Origin: Pholiota molesta
Lineage: Eukaryota; Basidiomycota; Agaricomycetes; Agaricales; Strophariaceae
DNA: 64,000 bases
NCBI GenBank assembly: GCA_014925825.1
Contig: JACGCK010000002.1
Location: 868,001-932,000 of the forward strand
Reading direction: 5' to 3'
Position numbers and translations under genes: made by a program. The notes beneath the pieces were generated by a model that worked only from the letters and a program-made list of their open reading frames with translations, ran no database searches and had not been told where the DNA came from. Shown here piece by piece: positions 11,148-23,185 of this stretch (positions are counted from its first letter, which is position 1; every line of letters begins with the position of its first letter).

Positions 11148-13316
11148 ATGCCAATAGTCCCAAGGGCATTTCTCTCTCGGCCAACCGCTCCAAATACAAG
11201 TCATGGAGCACCTGTGGATTCCAGTAATCGAGCTTTTCTGACCACAAGAACGGCAAATCCCCCTCTACTGACGGCAACAAGCTTGCCTCCGCGGAAGCTG
11301 GTTCATACAGGTCCTTCCGACAAGGGCGCTATATCTGGCAGCAATTCCAAGGTGATATTATTGACCAAGACGTCCTCGATATCGAGCGCTAGCCGCTCCC
11401 CAATTCCTGGTCGACCTTCGCCCTCAAATATCGCGCTTCATGTTCCAGCTACAAAGACCACAATGAATCGATCGGCCCCAGCCTCCCAGCCATTTTCGCC
11501 CTCCCGTAAATCATCTCTTTTTCGGTCATTTTCTCCTCTTACACTATTTATTTCGCTAGGGACATTCTCTGCTCAGAGGCAATTCGGGACCACTACTGGG
11601 CCACCCAATGTCACCATTTCCTACACGGATACCAAGCCCTCGTCTTACTATTCGAAAAAATCCGAGATAAACTATCATCATGATACTGACATAACTCTGA
11701 CGGAGGCCCAGAGGACTACAAGCCAGCGTTTACCCATATCATCGGCCTCTCCTTCAACTACTTCTCCGAAGTTTTTTTCAGGAACCGAACCGTCGAATAA
11801 ATCCAAAGAGGAAACAGTCCACGCGAATACTACCCGAAGTTCCCCTCCAGTTTCGCAGCCACCTTCCAATTCAACTGCCCTATCCAATGCGGGCAATCCA
11901 GTCAGCATGGGGACGACTTCCAAATCCCACAAAACCATGAGTTCAGAGGGCACAGACCATACCACCTCTGCGCAGCCAGTACCAGCTTCGACAGGGTCAA
12001 GCCTGGTAGTTTCTTCGCCTCAGCATCCTAGCTCTACCAAAAGTCAGGGGACCAGCCTTTCCATCACCAGTACAACATCTGCTGTTAACACCAATGGGCC
12101 GCCCCAGTCACGACCACCTCAGCGGGAAAAATTGCCTACGAGCACGAGCTCCGCTGGGGACAATGACCAGACTGTTTTACCGAACACGGGGCTCCAACAG
12201 TCTTCTAGCCAAGGGGGGATTACAACGTCAACGAATACTATCTTTACCCAGGAACTTACTACTGCCAGCGCATATTTCGATACCAATGCTGCAAGCGCTC
12301 TCACTGTAAGCTTTTCGACATCAGTGTCTCCTGCCAGTACAACAACAGAGACTCGGCCAACTATGACAGCTTCCCCGCTATTCGTGTGGAAACTACTGGT
12401 GCGACAAGCTCGGGACCAGATTCGACTACCTCAGCATCCATTAATTCTTTGACGGTTACCCCCTCACCTACTACATCGACTTCCAGCAAAGATCGAGGTC
12501 CAAGGATTCCATTTAGCGCCTCTTTGTCAGCAGGGTCAGTTACGCACACGGATTCCGAAAAACCGAGCCATAGTTCCCCTGGCGGGGACGGTTCGACTCA
12601 CGGGAAAGGGAAGAATAATGACGGAATGTCAGCGTGAGTTCGTCAGCTCATTTGATTTCTTTTTGGTCATAAGCGATTCTTTCACAGTGGTGAAAAGGAC
12701 GCAATCATTGGAGGTAGCGTTGCAGCGGCAATTTCTGTCATCACGCTCGTTCTTGTACTTGTTGCTCTTCTGATTTGCCGCCGAAAACAACGCAGACAGC
12801 GCGCTGCATACCAGCAACAGCCCCCTGTAAATATGATGAATGCTTCGGGCGTTTCTTATATTCCTGTCTTCCCAGTTAGCGCCGCTCCACCGTATCAACA
12901 GGCCTTTCCTCTGCCAAATCAGAAAGCAGAGTTGCAAAGTCTTGAACTTTCAAACGATGAACATCACCCCTCTTTTACGCCGGTTTATGATGATGCTACC
13001 CAGTCTGTAAATGGAACCATCTTCAAGAATATTACACCCATAGAAACTTTCAAACCCGCGTCACATGTCGATGATCAAGGCCGCATGTACTCATCTCATT
13101 GGAATCAGGATTCAGCAACAAGCAGTGACATCGAATATGGTCTAGAAGAAAGGCCCTCATCTGGTCACGTTCAAGAGCATCTGGCTACAGAGTCGACCGT
13201 TCTGCTCCATAGGATCAAGAGCGCTAACTCCGATACCAGCGTTCAAGTAAGTGTATGCGCTAAAAATATAAACCGCGATATCTGACGTCTTTCAACAGTT
13301 TGGGGTTGCTCTTTAA
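11148..13316 (+). CDS. second Ser/Thr-rich single-pass membrane protein with long cytoplasmic tail
   Basis: The same plan as the gene at 8243 but with a longer tail. A Ser/Thr/Pro-rich region of more than 450 residues is followed by an intron (12634-12687). Next comes a transmembrane helix around AAAISVITLVLVLVALLIC, a basic stop-transfer RRKQRRQR, and a cytoplasmic tail of about 175 residues rich in Ser, Pro and acidic residues. The last exon (13299-13316) adds FGVAL and TAA after a 52-nt intron. The frame shifts once near 12361-12386: upstream ends TETRPTMTASPLF, downstream resumes ETTGATSSGPDST, and one added base joins them. The true N-terminus is uncertain because a signal-peptide-like segment lies just upstream in another frame. 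The family is not recognised. A wall or surface sensor is a reasonable inference from the architecture. Confidence 0.6.
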
Positions 13317-13509
13317 TTTATTACAAACACTCCGTTCATTTTTTTTTCTCTTCAATTTTCTGCATTTCTCTGACCTTATCATTGTTTGAGTTATCCTCAT
13401 TGAGGTATTTGCTATTTGGACTTGTGTTACTGTTTGGTCATATATAGTCTTTGTTGAACCTAAATAAGGAAGACATGTCGTCATTTATTCTATCCCTTCC
13501 ACCGTCATC

Positions 13510-14703
13510 ATGGGCTGGTACAGTACCATTGCCGTATTCTCTACCTGTATCTCTCTGCTCGTTGCTGTTTCGCTCTATATTCCTCGCTCCTTTGGTCATA
13601 GACTAAGAATCCGACGTATCTCTATACGATGTCTCCAGAATATATCATATTCATCCCAGAAGCGCTCCTTGGACATCAAATCAATACGCGTCACATTTCA
13701 TTGGCCCCGACGACTGTCACCATTCTGGGCTATCGTAACCGCAGACGACTTTAATTATGCGGACGAAGAATGCGATGTGGCGCTGAAGCGCCTGGAAGCT
13801 AAATTTTGGATATTCCCAGTCTTCTTTCGATTCACAGCGGGACCATGGATAGATACGACCCTCGATGGACTCAAGATCCATGTCCGCAGTTCGAACACCA
13901 CGCCATGGTGGATAACTGACATACGCAATAATCTTTTGTCTACCGTACTCATTGGAGAGACTATCCGCCTTCACAACCTTACCACCAAAATATACCTCGG
14001 TTCCTCGCCAGCTCAATTACCTATAAACGACTCTGATATAGAGGACGAAGAGCCGAACGAAGAAGAACCGAATGAGGAAGAGCCGAACGAGGATTCAGAA
14101 GAGTCGAACGAGGAAGACAAAACAGAGGACCCTCCTATTGAAGAAGGAACAAATAGCAATGAGCTACGTGCACGCGGCGCTGCATCGCAGTGGCAGATGG
14201 TGTCGCCTTGGAACTCTCGCATATACTCTTTTGATCATCTTGAAGCTGAGCTTCGTCGCAGCTGGACCGAGGAATCCGGCTCGTTTTCCATGATCGCAAT
14301 GAATAGTCGATGGATCAAAGTTCCTGCTTATAGCCGGATGGATGTATACCCCAGATCATCGGAACTATGGTGAGGTTTACCACATATCGAGACGCAAATG
14401 CACGTTATTAAACGTTTGTGTATAAGGCAAATATTCCGTGGAGTTTACAGGTTTCCTATGAATTTATTTCGGGTTTACTACGATCCTATGTCAATTCTTA
14501 ACATCTCTGTCCCGCAATGCGACATTACCCTCGACAACTTCCGCCTTCGCGATGCGGAACTATTGAAACAGGGCGCTTTGAAGTTGAAGCAAGAGTACTG
14601 TGATTTTGAAATCCGTCATCCCGGAATCGTGGAAGAAATCGCTTGGGACATTTTTGTCAAAACCATTCCCTCCCTTTTTGAGGACGAATTAGATAAGGTG
14701 TAG
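13510..14703 (+). CDS. membrane-anchored protein of unknown function with acidic repeat
   Basis: Two exons (13510-14369 and 14427-14703, 57-nt intron) give 378 residues without frame problems. The N-terminus MGWYSTIAVFSTCISLLVAV forms one membrane helix. The following region is rich in aromatic residues, including PFWAIVTADDFNYAD, FWIFPVFFRFTAGPWID and SSNTTPWWITDIRNN, which suggests a beta-rich domain lying on a membrane. A highly acidic linker built of near-identical five-residue units interrupts it (14047-14112). The C-terminal exon gives VYYDPMSILNISVPQCDITL. A single N-terminal anchor followed by such a domain is reminiscent of bridge-like lipid-transfer protein N-termini, but the similarity is too weak to claim. 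Without splicing, an in-frame stop at 14371 would end the protein early. Confidence 0.6.
14047..14112 (+). repeat. 15-bp coding minisatellite encoding EEPNE units
   Basis: Three consecutive 15-base units (14047-14061, 14062-14076, 14077-14091) encode EEPNE. After a two-codon spacer, a variant unit at 14098-14112 encodes EESNE. Third-position differences between units show the repeat is not brand new. The length is a multiple of three, so copy-number change would preserve the frame. Confidence 0.75.
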
Positions 14704-14935
14704 ACGAGCGTTGTAGAGATAGATATAATGTATACTTTACATTGTTGGCATCTTTGTGTACCTGGACATCTAACATGAAGCCCGCAAATTCGCATGTAAT
14801 CGCTGGTACAGGTCGATCAGAATAAAGTAATTAATCATGTATCAAAGAGATGCTGAATAGATGGAATAGATATTTATTCTCCGGAAATGATAGAGGAAAC
14901 CGTCGTCCACTATACGCGACGGTGAACCTTATGGC

Positions 14936-16148
14936 TCACATTACTGATGGCAGGTATGGAGCAACGGCAGATTCATTCCAAAGCAAAGTGTCGCTTGATC
15001 TAGGCTGCTGCTCGATATCCTCGTCCGGACAATCGGCTCCATGAATGACAAGTACATCGAAGCCTCTCAGCCATGAATAGTGCTGGCTTTCAGATAAGTG
15101 TAACTCCACCAAGAGGCAAACGCAGATGACGATCATGATCCAGTGGAAGGCATGGTACCAAGGATCGTTTTTAGGTTGGCCGAAAAGGAGCGCTGTGAGA
15201 TCGTAGAGCAGGCACAGGCCGACAGTTGGATCTGGGCCAGAGCCTACCGTCTGCGTGATCGATCGGACATAAAGAAGTGAGATCAGCGAGTCTACGTGGG
15301 GAGGGCCAACAAAACCTACCATCAGGAGGAAGATGACGCCGCTGTTAATCATCTCTGCAACTGTGGGCGAGGTTATATGCTAATTTGATCACGTCAGCTG
15401 CGGTTTCTTACAAGAAAAGAGAAGATATCTACGTCGATGACGCCCCAATTCTTCCATGCAAAGAGGACTGCCAAACCGGCGTTGGTCTTCATGACAAGAT
15501 GCGTCAAATAGTTGATGGGAGTGATGAATTCGTCTTGGTCGACGTGTAAAAGGAGAAAGACCGTGTAAAGTTGGACTGAAAGGTTGCCGGCTAGCAAAAA
15601 CTGGGATAGGAGAAAGTAGCCGCTGAACCATGCAAGACTCCACGCGGCTGTAAAAAAAAAATTAGCAGATGATTAGAGGGCAAAAGAACTAGCATCAACT
15701 CACTTAAAAACATGCTTCCCGCGATGTGGAATGGCAAGCAGGTCACTTGTGCGGAGCTGAGACCATGGATTCTTGAAAGAGAGAGATGGGAAGGACTTTT
15801 TTCAAGAATGATAAGCTCGCTGGTATCTTCTTCATCATGCCAGCCAAACGCTAATGGCATCGTATCGCCGGCGTAATCCCATCTAAAAAATAATTGGCGC
15901 AACCAGCAGATATTGAGAAGTACCGAGGCGACAAAGTATGCAATGAGAAAATATTCGTTGGGTGAATAGATCTGCGATGCCTCGGGACTGGGGAGGTAAA
16001 GAATGTGGGTCTGCGAGTAGACGTAGGAAATAAAGCTAGCGACGGCTAGTATACGTGTAACCTCGAGGCGACGGCGGGAGATGGTGGTCGCTATCTTGCT
16101 GCCTGTAAAGGGTGCAGTGAAAGGTTCGAGCCACTTTGCACAGCGCAT
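14936..16148 (-). CDS. multi-pass membrane protein of unknown function
   Basis: Three exons on the minus strand. Exon 1 starts at ATG 16148 (MRCAKWLEPFTAPFTGSK) and carries helices around ILAVASFISYVY, FLIAYFVASVLLNICWL and AQVTCLPFHIAGSMFL. Exon 2 continues with AAWSLAWFSGYFLLSQFLL, LSVQLYTVFLLLHV and TNAGLAVLFAWKNWGVID. Exon 3 gives MINSGVIFLLM, LYDLTALLF and WIMIVICVCLLVEL, then a hydrophilic tail ending APYLPSVM. Seven to nine membrane segments are likely. Introns of about 50 nt splice in frame, the second using a CAGAG acceptor. I do not recognise the family and see no transporter or receptor signature. Confidence 0.6.
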
Positions 16149-16818
16149 AGTGGGAGGAGAGACAATGCTACGTCAAAAGATTCCTTTGGTCAAGCTTCGT
16201 CATTATAAGGGTCAGAGTGCCGAGACATCGAGGCGAAAGGAGGAGTGGTGATCAGGACGGCAGTCTCACTCTTCGGGGTCAAATTTCGAAAATCGGCTTC
16301 TGCGGATCCGATAGAAAATCTGCCTAGGTCTGCTTGCACGCAAGGAGTTCTAGGTCCTGGCGAAGAAAGAAATTCTACTGATGCAAAGGAGTTCTGCCAA
16401 ATGCCCCGAGAATGCGCAACAGTACAGATGCCATTTTTTGAGAGCAAAATGATGTTATTTGTGCGTATGGCCGGGTATGGGAGGACTCAGGAGCCGATCA
16501 TAGCCCAATACAACTTGGTCCAGAACGCTTTTGACTTGCAACAGGTGGAGGTTCACGTTGGCGTCAAGCGGTTGTCGGGCTCCAAAACAGTCTTCAAAGT
16601 ATGAATTCGATGCGAGTATTTCATGTTTAGACATAACGCATCAACTTTGGATGCGATAAAGTTTGTCAGAACCGCAGAAAGTCCATAAATCGCAGCAGAC
16701 GAGAGGAGATCATGATGGCGGGGAAGCAAGAATTGCACGGATTATGTAAGTACAACACCTCTTGAGTTGTCCGTCTGACAGTCTTGCTCTCCCAATTTAC
16801 GCGCCAATTTGTGGAAGA
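16149..16818. other. unresolved region between membrane protein and COG8
   Basis: Overlapping ORFs occur on both strands: plus strand 16245-16604, and minus strand 16190-16447 and 16553-16738. Neither strand gives an ATG-initiated frame with recognisable motifs. The minus-strand ORF at 16738 begins at a GTG. The region probably contains the promoters of the two flanking divergent genes and may contain a small extra gene. Confidence 0.3.
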
Positions 16819-18870
16819 ATGGAAGAGCTACCTCCCTCGACGCCCGTGCAGAGCACATCTCGTTTAATCGATGTTTCTGCCCTCACCGATGTTATTGCGT
16901 CCTCGTCTAAACTGCCAATAGAACAGCTAGCAAAGCCCAATTCCCAACACTATCTGTCGAAGCTGACGACTTACGGCCTTCAAGATCTTCTTTCTGAGCC
17001 AACAACCCTTCAAACGCAGTCGCATCATCTTACTTCAAGTCTAACATCCCTAACGCACACATCATATCCCACTTTCCTTTCTCTGCATCAAACGACAAAT
17101 GCATTGACGACATCCTTGACCTCTTTATCAGCCTCTCTGGACTCCCTGTTAACTACAAGCCTGCCGGCATTGGAGGAAAGTGCTGCCGGTTGGAAAGGCC
17201 GCACGGACACGGTTTTGAAGGAACGGGGCAAGGCGCGAGTGGTATTGGAACAACACGAGAAGATCAGGGACCTGTTGGAGATTCCGCTGCTCATTGATAC
17301 GTGCGTACGGAATGGCTACTTTGCAGAAGCACTTTCTCTTGTGTCGCATGCGAATGTACTCGCAACAAACGCGTCGGCGTCTAACAAGCCAGCCCCTCTC
17401 ATCCTCTCGTCTGTTCTCTCCGAAGTCCATCATTCCATTATGCAAATGCTGCTTTCTCTGTTAAGCACCCTATACGAGCCGAATCGAAAGCTTCCTGCTC
17501 TATGGAAGGCAGTCAATTTTCTTCGAAAGATGGATGTCTTCGGGCCCTCATCACCATTTGCATCAGCTCCGCTACATCTTAAGTCCCTTCTCATAACGCC
17601 TGAACATGAAAAACTCCCTGAACCTTTAGGAGACGCCATCTCAAGCGAAGAGCAAATTGCTCTCGCATTCCTTGTTGGCAGGGAGTCGTGTCTAAAGTCG
17701 ACCCTGGAGACATGTGGCGGTGATATCTTTCGGATGACGACCCACGGAGAACTGGACAACCGAGAGAAGGAAGACCTGGCAAGATATCTCAAGAAATACA
17801 TAGACATATGGAGAGAAGGCGTATACGACGTCATCACCCAATATTCTTCTATTTTCCTTGAGAAGTCTTCTTCCGCAACAGCCAAGACGCCTACTGCGCA
17901 GGAAGTCACTGATACCTCAGAAACCCCGGCGACACAGGAATGGGCCCGTCTGCACACCTTGATCACTACCTACGCCTCTCGTGCGCTTACCACGTACCTC
18001 CTGCAAGCACTATCTCCAAGCCTACCCCTCCTCTCCATGACCCTCCTTCCATCGCTTCTCACACAATTAACCTACTGCTCAACCGCGTTCGCGCGTGTGG
18101 GTCTGGACTTCAGGGGCATTCTCTCCACCCTCTTCTCTCATGCAGTGACAGGGATTATCACCCAAGAAATGCAAACCGCGAGCGAGAAATTCATTTCTCG
18201 ATTCAAGATACCCTCAATTACGCCCGCCTCTTCGCATTCCCGAAATATCAATGGCACTACCAAGCCAAAATGGGACCCGCTGCCCGCAAAGTGGCTTATT
18301 ACACCTGCCACAGCGGCGCTGCCGCCTGTTCCCGTTACGCCCGCAACGCCTGCGGCGCCAACGTTCACGCACAGTCCCCCGCATATACCTCCGCAGATCC
18401 TCGCGTCATACCCACCGCTAGCGGAGCACACCAACGCGCTGCTGTCCATCCTCAACGGCCTACGGCTCCTCGCGCCGACGGGCATCCTGCCGACGCTGTC
18501 CCGCATGCTGGACGACGACGTCCTGAGCAGATGCGGCCAGGCGGTCCACGCGTACGTGAAGGCGTTCTGCAGTGCGCTGGATGGAGAGGAGGATGTGCTG
18601 CGCGCGCGGGTGAATGGGAATGCCTCGGATGAGGAGACGGACGAGAGCGAGAAGCAGCGGCGGGTGGCGATGGCGTTTGGACAGGTCTATTTCGGGATTT
18701 TCGTCCCCTTCGTGCGCAGAGCGTTGGTGGAAGGGGTGTATGGGGTCAAGCTGGACTCTTCATTCGAGCCGGCAGGCGAGTCGCTGCCTACTGTAGTTAT
18801 GGATTGGCAAGATTATGTTCTGGAACAGGAAGAAGGGAGCGAGGAGAGTGATAGTGGAGACGAATCGTAG
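16819..18870 (+). CDS. COG8: conserved oligomeric Golgi complex subunit 8 (COG8/Dor1)
   Basis: A lobe B subunit of the COG tether, which captures retrograde vesicles at the Golgi. The ATG at 16819 opens an intron-free 683-residue protein; the longer reading from 16762 begins with TTG and was not used. N-terminal features typical of the Dor1 family are HYLSKLTTYGLQDLLSEP, then a Leu/Ser/Thr-rich coiled segment. LLEIPLLIDTCVRNGYFAEA follows, the most conserved block. The middle includes FLVGRESCLKSTLE and HGELDNREKEDLARYLKKYI. The C-terminus is acidic (SDSGDES). No indel is needed over two kilobases. The 3' part (about 18290-18720) is strikingly GC-rich compared with the 5' half, with a Pro/Ala-rich linker there. 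The assignment is secure from the N-terminal half. Confidence 0.88.
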   Translation: MEELPPSTPVQSTSRLIDVSALTDVIASSSKLPIEQLAKPNSQHYLSKLTTYGLQDLLSEPTTLQTQSHHLTSSLTSLTHTSYPTFLSLHQTTNALTTSLTSLSASLDSLLTTSLPALEESAAGWKGRTDTVLKERGKARVVLEQHEKIRDLLEIPLLIDTCVRNGYFAEALSLVSHANVLATNASASNKPAPLILSSVLSEVHHSIMQMLLSLLSTLYEPNRKLPALWKAVNFLRKMDVFGPSSPFASAPLHLKSLLITPEHEKLPEPLGDAISSEEQIALAFLVGRESCLKSTLETCGGDIFRMTTHGELDNREKEDLARYLKKYIDIWREGVYDVITQYSSIFLEKSSSATAKTPTAQEVTDTSETPATQEWARLHTLITTYASRALTTYLLQALSPSLPLLSMTLLPSLLTQLTYCSTAFARVGLDFRGILSTLFSHAVTGIITQEMQTASEKFISRFKIPSITPASSHSRNINGTTKPKWDPLPAKWLITPATAALPPVPVTPATPAAPTFTHSPPHIPPQILASYPPLAEHTNALLSILNGLRLLAPTGILPTLSRMLDDDVLSRCGQAVHAYVKAFCSALDGEEDVLRARVNGNASDEETDESEKQRRVAMAFGQVYFGIFVPFVRRALVEGVYGVKLDSSFEPAGESLPTVVMDWQDYVLEQEEGSEESDSGDES

Positions 18871-21743
18871 TCGCTGCGTATAGGCTTTAGCACTATGTAA
18901 GCTGCCTTTTCTCTCTATATTATCCTGCCGGGTGGATTGATACTTCGAATTCCAATTATCAATAGAAATCAGGGAACACCTGTCCCTAGGGGTAGTTGTT
19001 AATTCGATTCGAATTTCGGGGTTCCATAAAACTCGTCTACGAAACCGGCATTGATACTCGATGCACGGCGACTTACTCTAAGCTCAATTTGATACGACTC
19101 GGAGTTATCGAAGGCTTTTAAGAATCAATTGTGAGTGAATGAATGCCGAAATTTATTCAATTGACTGCAAATGACATGCTCAAACTCCTTATAAGTTTAA
19201 GTATCCGTCAGATACCGGCCCCAGGTTTCTGCAGTTTAAATATTGGGGAAGGTGGTGGCCCATCACACACTGCGTTTTTAAGTTTCGTTACCTGGGACAG
19301 AGTGCACACTGGATCAGTGAACGTTCAACGGCAGTTAGTCTCGTAAGTAGTAGTCAACGTCGACTGGCACCACCTCACACAACTAGCGATGGAGGGCGCC
19401 TCAGTCTGCGAGTGCTTGGAGACCCTGCCCTCACCCGATGTGCTTTTTGTCCTTTTTGAAGACCCTTACGCTTAGTGCTGGTTGGCAATTGCTTTAAATG
19501 TCCCTGATTGTCAAGTTTCTGGCGAAATTTGGATGCTCTTTGGAACGGCTATCGCTGACACGGGCAAGCCCACTTTTATCAATGTGACTTTATTGTATCA
19601 ATCGATATCGACGTTGGAACATCTACCCGTGGGCTTCAGCGTCTCTGAATCGGCCCCGGCACCGAAGTATCTCTTGCTGTGGCTGGCTGAGTTTTCGATA
19701 TCTTCCAGCGCTCCGTTCGTTGGATTTGACCGTGGACATGGACATATAATCATTTTCTGATTGAGACATGCTCCCAGATATGTTGATCGTCATAGATATG
19801 CACTTGAATGCGTCGCGATCTCGGGCCGTCCTGGGGCAACTGAGGATTTCCTGAATAGCATTGACGCGGTGACGCATAAAATGATTCTATGCTTGCGAGA
19901 GGCCGGTGTCAAATGGATAGAAATTAAAGGGCGAGTGATCATGGGATATGGTTGGCATGAGCTAAGATCAAATGGATGTATGTCCAGGAAAATGCGATGT
20001 TGATCTAGCTACATAGAAGCCGTCGCGTATGTCTACAATATTGGGATGATTCACATTAATCTTTGCGATCCAGGTGGGCAATGGTGGGGCTGGTGTAAAC
20101 GAGATGTTAAGAGCTTGAATTGATGCGCGTTGATGTTTCTTTTCCGATAATAAATAATCGTATCAGGAGGTTTTAAGGACGATTGCAAAAGTAATGATAT
20201 TTTCTATATCCCCAGTGGTCTCAAACAACACTTGGGAACAAGATAATGAAAACATCCAGTCCCAGGTCAAGAACAAGTCATATTTTCCATTTTGGGCGAA
20301 CAATGGGATTTTGGAGGCGCTATAAATAGTGCAACGCGCCTTGGCTGTGATCGTAAATCTTCCGAGAAGCATCTAAATGGCAAACGTTGACCAGTACTCC
20401 TCATAACTGCATGGTACATGTCATGTTGGATGATAGGGATGACAAGATGAAGAACAAAGATGACCCCAGGTATGGATTAGATGGTTTTTCCGACGGTCGC
20501 AAGTGAGCTGGTAGGTGGATTACGGCCGACGCACCCACGCAGAGCCATGAGGAAGCAGCAAGAACGAGAGAACACATGAAAATGGGGTGTTTCTGTATCC
20601 AAGTGCCCTCAAACCTTGCTAATAATCGTTCCTGTGACAGTCGAAGCGCTCAATTGGAAAATTACAAGTTAAATTGGCACGTAGATAGCGGCTCACGCCG
20701 CTAGCCTGCCCTCAACATGCACTATGAATGTGAGTGCAAAAGCGATATTACGAAAATTAAAGCGGGAACGTAGGACTTTACGTGGTGCGAGGCTATCGTC
20801 ACGATTAAGATTCAGATGCCTGTGAGGCGTGCCTTCGATCCTCGATGAAGCAAATAACGAAGAAGGCGGTTTGACTACGGGTATGTACGGGTCAATATCG
20901 CGGATGAAGTTTCCAATATGTATCTGAGAAAGCTTATGACGGCGGCCAGTGGTATAAATGGGAATGCTGGGATAAAATGGACGGAGATTCAGAGCGCCAG
21001 AGCGGGCGGATTGATACATATAGCCGCACCAGTCCAGAAGACAATTAACGACAGGAGTGAAACGGGCGGGAGGGCGGTGGTTACGATACTGTCGGTATTA
21101 TTACATTCATTAGTTTAGACACGAGGATGGTCCGAGGAGTAATGCAGAGGAGGTAGGACTATCCGGACGAGAGTACAGCGCGATCCAACGTTCGATTGAT
21201 ACAGTTCGGGCGGTATAGAAGGAGCTCAGAATCCAGAAGACAATAAGCTCGGGTAAGTGAAGATATGGAGTTGAGACTCTGAGCCTGTGGAAGTTGTGGA
21301 TCTGGGCGAAGGGGCATGACTCGATGGTGATATATAGGACATGATGCATATGCCGGAAACATGACAGCCAACGCCATGCCGTTGCCTCCATGTTTGTGGG
21401 CGTGTCTGATTGGCTGCTGGGAGGCAGAGGAGTCAGTCGAGCCTGTCGAGGGCGTCTGCGCTGAAACCTGGACCGAGTTGGGAATGCAGGGTGGGCGGAC
21501 TATTAGATCCGACGCGGGACGAGAATAGAAGGACGGTGACCGGGAACGACCACACGGCGTTCGACAGCGTTCAACAGAGTATTGAATTTCCCACGGATCT
21601 ATGTCAGGGATCTCATTAACGAAATTGGCTTTCGCGTATAAATACGAAGCTTTGGACAGGACCACAGCCAGGTGCTGTGTCCTCGCAAGCTTGTCGCCCA
21701 TTTTTTTCCTCCCCGGGCGTCTCCCCGACCCATTAACGCTGCC
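18871..21743. other. 2.9 kb without a recognisable gene
   Basis: Only short ORFs on both strands. The longest (plus strand 19482-19760; minus strand 20693-21019; minus strand 21159-21770, running into the next gene) resemble nothing I know and show no clear intron structure. I see no terminal inverted repeats, reverse-transcriptase or transposase motifs. The last few hundred bases are presumably the promoter of the F-box-like gene. Confidence 0.4.
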
Positions 21744-23185
21744 ATGGACATCTTCGACTTCCTGCCCCAACTATGTTCGACACGAGCTTGGCCTCTTCGA
21801 ATGTTCTTGCCCGGCAGCCTGCCATATTTTAGCTTTTATCGTGCACCGAGGGCTATTCAACGTGACATTTCATCTTCGGTTTCTTTCATGACTACCTCAA
21901 CTGCCGCATCCGATTTGTCCTGCAAACCCCCTATGCCTTCTCAGACATTGACCACGACCACCTCTCCATCTACTCAAATGCCCCTCGAATTAATTCTCTC
22001 CTTCATCGAGACCGCCTGCGCAGAAGCAAGCGACGAAGCGCGCATCAATTTGTTGAAGAGTTGCGCGTTGGTTTGTAGGACCTGGTCTGTCGCGTCCCAG
22101 CGCCTGTTATTTTCCAGGGTCACTCTCCGAAGCCAGCGGTCCTTCGAACTCTTCATGAATGCCGTCGATCGTACCATCCCACATACAAGTTACTTAGGGG
22201 ACGCGGTGAAACACCTAACCGTCATTATGGACTATAACCAGCCGTCAGGGTTGCACCAAAATTCATTGGCGCTTGCCGTAACGGCCTGCCCGAATTTATG
22301 TCATCTGGGAATGTCCCTCTACGGATGTGCCGAGCCGGGCGACGACATAGTCGGAGCGCCAGATGTTCTGCGTCTTCGACGGGCAGCCCCGTCGTTTGAT
22401 GACCATACCCTGTCCCTCCTCAAATCTGGTCCAAGTATCGAGTCACTCCAATTTGACAATTGGTCAGAGAACCAGCAGTCTATTTTTCAGTTGCTCGATA
22501 TCTGGCCCTCGTTGCGCTTCCTCTCCATTGGTGGAACTTCGCCACAGCATCTGCAAGACTCACCGCCACCCTTCCCATGCGCTCTTCGCGGAGTACGATT
22601 TAACTTCCAGACCACCCCCTCCGCCGACTTTATGAAGTGGCTCCTGCACAACTCCACCGAGTCGCTCCAGAGCTTGCACTTCGAACGCGATCCCAGTGTC
22701 GAAGCATTCGAGTATCTCATAAATGCGCATGGCCAAAATTTGCGCTCCTTAACTTTGCCAGCGTTCGCGTCGCCCGCTCTCATGGCTTTGGTACCTCAAG
22801 CCACGCATTTGAATGAGCTGCGCACCGAAAATCCATCTTTACCATCAACTCACTATGCACAATCAACCTTTTCTGGCGAGATTGAGCACCTCGCTTTTGG
22901 CCTGGATCGAAACACCCCTCTTGGAAGCATCATCGACATCATCAAGACCAGGGACGCCTTAAAGACGGTGACTGTTCAGATTTGGGAGGGCGGTCTGCAT
23001 CATGCTTTGTTGGCGCCGCTCAAGATCGCATGCATGTACCGGGGCGTTGATTTGTCGATTTCTGGCGAATTACGACTTTTCCGCACTACGCGAACATGCG
23101 ATAGCGTAAGTCGTTTGCGTGCTCTCGATTAAGGTTGCCGCATGCTGACGGCCTTCATTTTATCCAGCCAAAGTTGGCGTGGTAG
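21744..23185 (+). CDS. F-box-like protein
   Basis: Probable substrate-recognition subunit of an SCF ubiquitin ligase. From ATG 21744 (MDIFDFLPQL), a Ser/Thr-rich leader precedes an F-box-like segment: MPLELILSFIETAC, then LLKSCALVCRTWSVASQRLL and FSRVTLRS. This is the usual mushroom form with P-L-E-L-I at its start and the S-C-A-L-V-C-R-x-W core. The rest contains Leu-rich motifs such as SIESLQFDNW, SLRFLSIGG and NLRSLTLPAF, as in the irregular repeats of fungal F-box proteins. A canonical intron (23106-23167) near the end changes the C-terminus to SPKLAW; without it the ORF stops at 23132. Mushrooms carry hundreds of such genes, so the specific substrate cannot be guessed. Confidence 0.7.

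Noticed and set aside
21159..21770. 203-codon minus-strand ORF overlapping the start of the F-box-like gene
   Set aside because: It has no recognisable motif and overlaps the leader and first exon of a better-supported gene on the other strand.
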